Source: Phaeosaccion multiseriatum
Lineage: Eukaryota; Ochrophyta, other classes
Assembly (NCBI GenBank): GCA_965112735.1
Contig: CBCOSG010000004.1
Coordinates: 1 to 55,657, forward strand
Direction of reading: 5' to 3'
DNA length: 55,657 nt
The position numbers and the translations under genes are program-made. A model generated the notes under the pieces. That model did not search any database. It had not been told where the DNA came from and was given only the letters and a program-made list of their open reading frames with translations. Shown here one piece after another: positions 49,965-55,657 of this stretch; within the stretch, counting starts at the first letter, position 1; every line of letters starts with the position of its first letter.

Positions 49965-50420
49965 TTAGTGCCAAGGTTCCGGTCTAGGAGGCCGGATTAT
50001 CTTGACAATAACATAAAGGGCTAACCCCATTCCGACCCAATACTCTATAGTATTGCCAGTCTTCCTTAGGGAAATACCTCTAAGTTTTTCAATTCTCGTC
50101 CTCGTATCAGGGACGGTACTACTTGGAGGAACCGAGTTACCCGGTAGTCCATCTCCAGTGGTTGGAGGAACCCAATTGCCCGATGATCCATTTCCAGTGG
50201 TTGGTGGAACTGAATTCTCGGGCGGTATATTTCCCGTACCCGAAGTGGGTGTGATTGCACTCACTACCTGATTACAGGTATAACCCGCTATATAAATAGC
50301 AAATGCCATCACCACCCCTTTTCCCACGTCTTTTAATCGCTCTAACGATTCTTCCGCAGTTAAATTATCCCCGTAGGAAAAGGGATAACCTAAATTTTTC
50401 TTATTATTATCTTTTTCCAT
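49965..50420 (-). CDS. Novel membrane protein orf151 with Pro/Gly repeats
   Basis: 151 residues. A polar N-terminus (DNNKKNLGYPF...), a membrane helix at about 36-55 (GVVMAFAIYIAGYTC), then a Pro/Gly/Ser/Thr linker with 2.5 copies of a 13-residue unit (NSVPPTTGNGSSG, NWVPPTTGDGLPG, NSVPPSS), a charged RTRIEKLRG patch and a second helix at about 128-142 before a RPPRPEPWH end. AGGAGG ribosome-binding site 7 bases upstream of the ATG. G+C content and use of Pro/Gly codons differ from neighbours. No family recognised; possible recent gain. Confidence 0.7.
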   Translation of the reverse strand: MEKDNNKKNLGYPFSYGDNLTAEESLERLKDVGKGVVMAFAIYIAGYTCNQVVSAITPTSGTGNIPPENSVPPTTGNGSSGNWVPPTTGDGLPGNSVPPSSTVPDTRTRIEKLRGISLRKTGNTIEYWVGMGLALYVIVKIIRPPRPEPWH

Positions 50421-50624
50421 ATTAATCCTCCTTTAAAATATATAGACGCATATCAACATAATTGTACTTATTTGTCAATACCTTATTACATAATATGACA
50501 TAATATAATGGAATAACAAAGTGTACATATAAAAATAATGAAACATATATATATAACAATTAAAGGAGTTGAAAACAACTAATTTTTTATCATAGTATTA
50601 GACCCCCAAGTTTACAATTCGTTT

Positions 50625-51002
50625 TTACTCAGGGTTTTTCCCAATAGGAAACATTTTTGTCCCGACCGGAGTTCTTCCTGCATTTACTTTCTCTGGGAAA
50701 ACCCCATCCAAAGGATGTAAGTGTTGAACTTCACCACTGGGGAAAATTCTATAGATTTTAAAATCAGTAATCTTCATTTTTTTTAGCTGCGCACCCAAAG
50801 CTAAGCATTGTTCTTTACGAGCAAGATATAATAAATTATAACCTAGTAACATTACTGACGAACCTCCCGTGGGCATTTCAAAAGTTTGTTGCTTTTTATT
50901 TTTCCAAGTGATAACGTACTTTTCTTCAATTTCAGCTGACCGCAACCAACCACCTGTATTTCCGCCAAAAATAGGTGAATACATTTTCAAGACAGAAGTC
51001 AT
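50625..51002 (-). CDS. psaD: Photosystem I protein PsaD
   Basis: 125 residues: [46 protein letters not shown] and [27 protein letters not shown], the ferredoxin-docking subunit. The C-terminus is shorter than the usual 138-140 residues. Confidence 0.97.
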   Translation of the reverse strand: MTSVLKMYSPIFGGNTGGWLRSAEIEEKYVITWKNKKQQTFEMPTGGSSVMLLGYNLLYLARKEQCLALGAQLKKMKITDFKIYRIFPSGEVQHLHPLDGVFPEKVNAGRTPVGTKMFPIGKNPE

Positions 51003-51099
51003 AATTTTTTTGTGTAAAAAAGTGTATATAATAATGATTTGATAAAGCTTTTAGCTTTTAAACCTCAATTAATTCTATAAAAATTAATTTGAGATGCCC

Positions 51100-51173
51100 T
51101 AGCGGGGAACGGATTCGAACCATTGACCTTCGGATTATGAGCCCAACGAGCTACCATACTGCTCTACCCCGCC
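51100..51173 (-). tRNA. trnfM(CAU): Initiator tRNA-fMet(CAU)
   Basis: GTAGAGCAG D-arm of the initiator type, anticodon CAT in CTCATAA, weak first acceptor pair (G.T). Distinguishes it from the CAU tRNA at 37837. Confidence 0.92.
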
Positions 51174-51252
51174 TTTTGTTATAGGGTCTAATTTATAGGT
51201 TCCAACTTAATATTACTTTATTTATATTTTTTTGTCAAGTGCTAATAATTGC

Positions 51253-51744
51253 TTAAAGAAATTGCAGTAGTATTAAATCAATAACCATAAGATTTAATAG
51301 GGTAAAAAGTAAAAATTTAATGCGTTGTAAAATAGGTAAAACTTGGTATTCTCTAATTATACGGTCGGTAATTAAAATAATTTTAGGTTTAATCCATAAA
51401 CAGCCATCATACCAGCCAGATTCTTCATAAAAGATAGTTGAACTATATAATCGTTGTTCAACATATATCCATGCTAAAAAAATACGCAAAATATAAATAA
51501 TATAAACTAATAAACTAACAAGAATAATAAAAAATATTTTTTTAATAAAATATTGATCTGGGCTGGAAAAAAAAAGAATTGGAATACTCAATAAAACAGA
51601 TAAAAAATAATTAAATTTTAAAACTTTTAGGAATTCAGCCTTTGATAGTCTTACCCAATTAAAAGAAGTCGATTGAATCAATTTTAAATACTCATTTAAG
51701 GGCCGCTGATTTTTTGGAACCGGACAAGATAATTTATAATACAC
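51253..51744 (-). CDS. ycf36: Ycf36 membrane protein
   Basis: 163 residues. CPVPKNQRPLNEYL start, two central helices, the YVEQRLYSSTIFYEESGWYDGCLWIKP motif and RDRxxxxYxVxPxxxR-like IREYQVLPILQR, all Ycf36/DUF1230 features. Function unknown. Confidence 0.85.
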   Translation of the reverse strand: MYYKLSCPVPKNQRPLNEYLKLIQSTSFNWVRLSKAEFLKVLKFNYFLSVLLSIPILFFSSPDQYFIKKIFFIILVSLLVYIIYILRIFLAWIYVEQRLYSSTIFYEESGWYDGCLWIKPKIILITDRIIREYQVLPILQRIKFLLFTLLNLMVIDLILLQFL

Positions 51745-51871
51745 AGCTACTTGTTATTAAAGAAATAATAAAGACAAAATTATTTAATTTATTAACATTA
51801 AAATATTTTTATCGGTTTTGAAACTAACTAACTAACTAACTAATAAATATTATATTTTACTAGATCTAAAT

Positions 51872-52105
51872 TTAATTATAAATATTGAAAAAACGAGGAG
51901 CACCAATAAATAATGCAAAAAGGAAGTATATTAGAATTAGACCATAAATAACTCTATCAAAAAAAACCTCACTTTCTTTTACAGTATCAAAAATTTGTAA
52001 AGAAGCTAAAAATTCTTGCAAAGTTTGTTGGTCTGGATTTCGAATTAATATAAATATAATTAAACTAAGATTAATAATAAGCCAAAGGATCTGAAAAATT
52101 AGCAT
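51872..52105 (-). CDS. secG: SecG-like translocase subunit (Ycf47)
   Basis: 77 residues with two membrane helices (about 4-21 and 54-70) joined by a polar loop, in SecG order; LIIFILIRNPDQQ resembles the SecG first helix and its end. The loop is longer than usual, so this is a pattern match. Would partner SecY with SecA (14328). Confidence 0.6.
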   Translation of the reverse strand: MLIFQILWLIINLSLIIFILIRNPDQQTLQEFLASLQIFDTVKESEVFFDRVIYGLILIYFLFALFIGAPRFFNIYN

Positions 52106-52778
52106 TGGAATTCTCCCACAATAAATAATTATTATATATATTTTAAAAACTCTTGTTAAATGTTAACAGTTTATTATTTATAATAAGAATTTTTTAAGTT
52201 AACTTTAGTCTACAATATTCAGTTTGAAGTGTCAAGTTCAATTAGTATTTAATTAAAAATTTTATACCTAAATAAATTATGTTGTTTTGCAACACTAGTA
52301 TATTGTCAAAATAGACTATAATTTTCAGAATAATATTTTATTGTCCAAGACTCCGTCGTCATAAATCTATTTGACGATAATCAAATATTTTACTGGTAGA
52401 ATAATGTGTAAAACTATACTAATAATACTGAAAATATTATTCATACTATTTAAGTTCTTATAAAAAGTTTCATTCTACTAAAAATGCTTTAGAAAATTAT
52501 TAACATTAATAAAGATAACCTAGGTACTTAATAAATACACAAATTTGCTTTAAAAATTATTATTTATTTAAAAATTTGAAATCTTGTACAGATAAAGATT
52601 ATTATTTAATTAAAGTTTTTTTAATTGATTCTATAAAAATCATACATTATTTTTAAATTTATTGGATAATAAATTTCTAAAATCTAAGTTATCCTTTAAT
52701 AACTAAATAATTAAATTTAATTATTTAATTAATTTAATTATTTAATTAATTTAATTATTTTAATTATTTAATTAATTA
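52106..52778. other. 670-base AT-rich gap with tandem AATT-type repeats
   Basis: No ORF supported. Positions 52706-52775 are almost pure A/T with repeated TTTAATTATTTAATTAA units. A short GC-containing patch near 52350-52375 is unexplained. Could hold a promoter for secG-like/ycf36 or a replication-related sequence; nothing decisive. Confidence 0.4.
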
Positions 52779-52874
52779 TTAATATCCTTGAACTTTTAAT
52801 AATAAAAAACCAAGAAATAAACCCAATAATACCATATTAAAACACGTTACAGCTACTATTATAATTTCTTTCAT
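52779..52874 (-). CDS. petM: Cytochrome b6f subunit PetM
   Basis: 31 residues, single helix, ending GFLLLKVQGY, the PetM signature. Peripheral small subunit of b6f. Next to petN. Confidence 0.85.
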   Translation of the reverse strand: MKEIIIVAVTCFNMVLLGLFLGFLLLKVQGY

Positions 52875-52912
52875 TATAGATCCCTTTTAAATCAATTTTA
52901 TGTTATTTAATT

Positions 52913-53002
52913 TTAAAAACCATTTCTTCCCCAGACAACTAGAGAGAGAGTAAACGTAAATGAAACCATAACCGTTGCCCAACCTAAACTAATAATATCC
53001 AT
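52913..53002 (-). CDS. petN: Cytochrome b6f subunit PetN
   Basis: 29 residues: [33 protein letters not shown] sequence, exact length and ending. Essential small subunit of b6f. Confidence 0.95.
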   Translation of the reverse strand: MDIISLGWATVMVSFTFTLSLVVWGRNGF

Positions 53003-53167
53003 AATAATGTTTAATCTAAATCTGTAACTATCTTAAATAACAACTTATAATTATATTATAATTCAAAAACTTGATTAATACTTTTTAATACAAGATATAA
53101 TTTATTATTTCCTAATCACTATAAAATTAACCACTCTTAAATATATATAAAAATTTAGATAAATTTT

Positions 53168-54226
53168 ATGGTAAATTCTATTAAACAAAATACAACAACA
53201 AAATCTATTTCTTCTGAAACATTATTAACCCCACGTTTTTATACGACTGACTTTAATGAAATGGCCAATTTAGATATTTCTTCAAATCATGATGAGATTC
53301 AAGCAATCATTGAAGAATTTCGTTTAGATTATAATCAACATCATTTTATTCGAGATAAAGAATTTTCTAAGTCTTGGGAAGAATTTGATAAAAAAACAAA
53401 AAATCTTTTTATTGAGTTTTTAGAACGTTCATGTACTGCTGAATTTTCAGGATTTTTGCTGTACAAAGAGTTATCTAGAAATTTAAAAAGTATAAATCCT
53501 TTACTAGCTGAAGGTTTTGCTTTTATGTCACGGGATGAAGCGCGACATGCGGGTTTTTTAAATAAAGCTATGAGTGATTTTAACGTAACGTTAGATCTGG
53601 GATTTTTAACTAAAAGTCGAAAATATACTTTTTTTGCACCAAAATTTATATTTTATGCAACATACTTGTCAGAAAAAATAGGTTACTGGCGTTATATTAC
53701 AATTTATAGACACCTAGAAAAAAATCCAGAACATAGAGTTTACCCACTTTTTAGATTTTTCGAGAGTTGGTGTCAAGATGAAAATAGACATGGTGACTTC
53801 TTTGCGGCAGTGTTAAAGTCTCAACCAGAATTATTAACTGGATTAAAAAGCCGGTTATGGTGCCGATTCTTTTTATTGTCAGTCTTTGTAACAATGTATT
53901 TGAACGATCTACAACGTTCTGATTTCTATTCTACAATAGGTCTTGATGCTCGAAAATTTGATATACATGTAATTCATAAAACTAATCAAAGTGCAGGTAG
54001 ATTATTTCCAGTAATATTAGATGTAGAAAATACTAAGTTTTTTACTTACCTAGAAGAGTGCGCACAAATTAATACAAAATTAATTCAACTTGGTCAAGAC
54101 AATAAGCCAAAATTTTTTACTTTATTACTTAAAATTCCATACCTTTTTAAATTATTAATTAATTTAATTAAATTATATTTATTAAAACCAATTAATAGTC
54201 AATTAGATTGGAATAAAGTATATTAA
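53168..54226 (+). CDS. acsF: Mg-protoporphyrin IX monomethyl ester oxidative cyclase AcsF
   Basis: 352 residues. Di-iron motifs with Glu/Exx[23 protein letters not shown] and [13 protein letters not shown]. It forms the isocyclic ring of chlorophyll aerobically, downstream of Mg chelatase (ChlI here) and with Ycf54 (here). N-terminal [13 protein letters not shown] is the family start. Plastid-encoded acsF is known from red algae and a few ochrophytes, which is one reason for the eustigmatophyte suggestion. Confidence 0.97.
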   Translation: MVNSIKQNTTTKSISSETLLTPRFYTTDFNEMANLDISSNHDEIQAIIEEFRLDYNQHHFIRDKEFSKSWEEFDKKTKNLFIEFLERSCTAEFSGFLLYKELSRNLKSINPLLAEGFAFMSRDEARHAGFLNKAMSDFNVTLDLGFLTKSRKYTFFAPKFIFYATYLSEKIGYWRYITIYRHLEKNPEHRVYPLFRFFESWCQDENRHGDFFAAVLKSQPELLTGLKSRLWCRFFLLSVFVTMYLNDLQRSDFYSTIGLDARKFDIHVIHKTNQSAGRLFPVILDVENTKFFTYLEECAQINTKLIQLGQDNKPKFFTLLLKIPYLFKLLINLIKLYLLKPINSQLDWNKVY

Positions 54227-54444
54227 TAAGTAAATACAAAGACTACTTTTAATTTTTATTATAACGTTTTTAGTCTAATTATTTTTTTATTTTATTTTAT
54301 TTTCGATAAATATATTAAGTATAAAATTAATTTTCACCAACTATCTGGTATATTTAATATCAGATATTTTACAGGCATTGCTTTAATATATATATATACA
54401 CAATTATGGTGTCATGGGAAATTATTATTCGTTAATTTTTTGTA

Positions 54445-54723
54445 GGGGGCGTGGCGGAATGGTAGACGCAACGGACTTATTAACTTGAGCCATTAAAAAA
54501 TTATTTTTTAAGGTAAGTTCTCAAATTCAAGAAATTAAACTCTTTTTATTTGAAGACAAAAAATCTTGAGCCAAAAAATATTTTGCTGAAAAAATATATA
54601 GGTGCAGAGACTCGACGGGAACTACTCATTATAGGTAAAGAAAGAGTCCAATTTAGATAATTATTCTAATTGAAAATCCGTTGTCTAAATATAGACGTGG
54701 GGGTTCAAGTCCCCCCGCCCCCA
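54445..54723 (+). tRNA. trnL(UAA): tRNA-Leu(UAA) with a group I intron
   Basis: Exons 54445-54478 and 54673-54723 form a leucine tRNA with GGGGGCG/CGCCCCC acceptor; the intron (54479-54672, 194 nt) splits the anticodon loop after the first U of UAA. The conserved group I core GACTCGACGGGAACTA lies at 54610-54625 and the intron ends in G. No ORF inside. Short for this intron family. Long regarded as an ancient cyanobacterial inheritance. Confidence 0.95.
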
Positions 54724-55073
54724 AGAAACAAAATCCAAGATACATTAATTATAATAAAATAAAATTATAATATAAAAGTTATAAAACATAAACAAATTTA
54801 CATATAGATACGCAGATTTTAGAGTTTAGTCTATTTGTACATTAGGGTTAGTAAAAATGGATTGAATATTTATGTTTAGAAGTCTGAAAATATCTTCTGA
54901 GAGGTGTATATAAGCGCCTGACGGGATTCTGAAAGATCAGATAAGATTGTATTCTCTTTAATTAAAAGTTGGTCTTAAAATAGGTTTATTATATGGTATT
55001 GAGAAATAAGTAAGATTATATTGCAGACACACATTATATTTTGTTATTCTATAACCTAAAAAACTATTACATT
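54724..55073. other. Region between trnL and the second cassette
   Basis: No gene supported. A patch near 54895-54960 is richer in G+C and can pair GAGAGGTG... with a later TATTCTC; unexplained. It should contain the promoter of the cassette, which does not resemble the 94-bp module. Confidence 0.4.
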
Positions 55074-55178
55074 ATGTACACGCTTATTTCTATAGCGGTT
55101 GGTATAACATCATCCTGCTCATCGTTAAAACATTCTACCATAATAAACTATATTGTACTCACTACGGGAGGAGGCTAA
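55074..55178 (+). CDS. Novel 34-residue hydrophobic peptide (cassette A, copy 2)
   Basis: Same length as 2497-2601 with the same plan: a hydrophobic start (LISIAVGIT), Leu-basic-acid/His-Ser in the middle and VLTTGGG at the end. Fewer than half the residues are identical, yet the ending Gly codons again form a GGAGGAGG ribosome-binding site for the next ATG at 55180. Conservation of plan with sequence change argues for a translated gene. Family unknown. Confidence 0.6.
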   Translation: MYTLISIAVGITSSCSSLKHSTIINYIVLTTGGG

Positions 55179-55179
55179 T

Positions 55180-55440
55180 ATGACACCTATGATTATCAAA
55201 ACAATACTCCCTGGAAGTAGGGGATTTACGTTGTTTAAACGGGGAGTACAAGTATAACCCAGTCATGGTTACAAAAAATATAACTCTGACTGTGCTGGAT
55301 TATTGTTCACCTCTCCAATGAGATTAGTGGTGCATTGTGTTGCCGCAAGTGCAAGTATTATGGCTTCGATCATAAGTCCGAATCCCACAACAATCGGTTG
55401 CGCTTGTCATTTGATTACAGAACTATACAACAATTGCTAA
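55180..55440 (+). pseudogene. Novel small Cys-containing protein (cassette B, copy 2), two frame changes
   Basis: The ATG at 55180 reads 25 codons to TAA at 55255. Homology to copy 1 then continues in the +1 frame (VTKNITLTVLDYCSP, ATG 55265) and returns to the first frame at about 55311 (PMRLVVHC, SPNPTTIG, end NNC at 55440). One extra base near 55255 and one missing near 55311 would make a single protein. Shared residues with copy 1: NIT.TV.D.CSP, RL..HC, PNP.T.G, a final Cys. Confidence 0.5.
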
Positions 55441-55497
55441 CTAAAAAAAAACTAATTTCTTTGAATTAGAAAGTTGGTAAAAATAGTTTTTTGGATT

Positions 55498-55530
55498 AAA
55501 ATATCCTATTACTAATGTAATGGATATTTT
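55498..55530 (+). terminator. Hairpin downstream of cassette copy 2
   Basis: AAAATATCC (55498-55506) pairs with GGATATTTT (55522-55530), extended by ATTAC/GTAAT around a TAAT loop with one bulged T. Fourteen pairs, 57 bases after the stop. Copy 1 also ends in a strong hairpin, but of unrelated sequence. Confidence 0.65.
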
Positions 55531-55611
55531 GTGTGATTCCATTTTCTATAGAAGTCCATTAATCAGCCAGTATAATTTTCATCTATTATTAATACTTTTT
55601 TTGAATAGCTA

Positions 55612-55651
55612 AAAAAAAGTATCTACCATTAAAAAAGTATCTACCATTAAA
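55612..55651. repeat. Two tandem copies of an 18-base unit at the window end
   Basis: AAAAAAGTATCTACCATT occurs twice in a row just before the last bases. It may be a true tandem repeat or an assembly stutter at a contig end. Confidence 0.8.
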
Positions 55652-55657
55652 AATTAA

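Noticed and set aside
50053-50271. 72-codon plus-strand ORF inside orf151
   Set aside because: Antisense of the Pro/Gly repeat codons; repeat structure creates the open frame.
1-55657. CRISPR arrays, insertion sequences or transposases
   Set aside because: No repeat-spacer structure and no transposase-like protein were seen.
1-55657. ebo-type bacterial operon reported from some eustigmatophyte plastids
   Set aside because: No gene of that type is recognisable in this window.

Overview
The window is about 55.7 kb of AT-rich plastid DNA from a photosynthetic eukaryote of the red lineage. The case rests on a 16S-trnI-trnA-23S-5S operon with no introns, red-lineage plastid genes (sufB, sufC, chlI, ftsH, secA, secG-like, thiG, ilvH, ftrB, psaD, psaE, psaM, psbY, ycf4, ycf19, ycf36, ycf37, ycf42, ycf54, ycf65) and compact gene packing. 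Plastid acsF together with a Clp N-domain gene separated from clpC points to an ochrophyte, most likely a eustigmatophyte. That assignment comes from remembered gene content, not from a tree. Absence of psaA/psaB, rbcL, the atp genes and rpo genes shows that this is only part of the genome.

Layout. Positions 1-6523 and 9460-15979 are inverted copies of one block: secA, ycf54, a novel small-ORF cassette, trnN, thiG, psaC, ccsA, orf42, rpl21 and the start of rpl27. Between them lies a damaged centre with broken rpl27, a Tic20-like gene and ccs1. Either this is a plastid inverted repeat around a very small single-copy region, or it is a fold-back assembly with a poorly corrected apex. From 17 to 24.5 kb come psbY, rpl32, psbA and the rRNA operon. 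From 24.7 to 29.2 kb come psaM, chlI, an HLIP gene, ftsH and an unknown orf172. From 29.4 to 34 kb, all on the minus strand, are ycf65, psbJ-L-F-E, petF and overlapping psbC/psbD. From 34.5 to 40.4 kb are the split clpN/clpC pair, cemA, ycf37 and ycf4. From 40.5 to 45.1 kb are petL, rps16, ycf19, sufC-sufB, psb30, ftrB and psaI. From 45.3 to 49.5 kb are psaE, ycf42, rpl35-rpl20, ilvH and petD-petB. The last part has orf151, psaD, ycf36, secG-like, petM, petN, acsF, an intron-bearing trnL(UAA) and a second, diverged copy of the novel cassette.

Functional groups: photosystem II (psbA, C, D, E, F, J, L, Y, psb30), photosystem I (psaC, D, E, I, M), cytochrome b6f (petB, D, L, M, N) with cytochrome c maturation (ccsA, ccs1), Fe-S assembly (sufBC), chlorophyll synthesis (chlI, acsF and its partner ycf54), proteostasis (clpN/clpC, ftsH), protein export (secA, secG) and redox control (petF, ftrB, ycf42).

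Most worth a second look: (1) a previously unrecognised cassette of a 34-residue hydrophobic peptide followed by a small Cys-containing protein, present at two diverged loci; (2) a 94-bp promoter module shared by that cassette and clpN; (3) an in-frame A AAA AAG slippery heptamer at the end of clpN that would join clpN to clpC by a -1 frameshift; (4) hairpins built from the 3' ends of coding sequences; (5) orf151, a new two-helix membrane protein with Pro-rich repeats.
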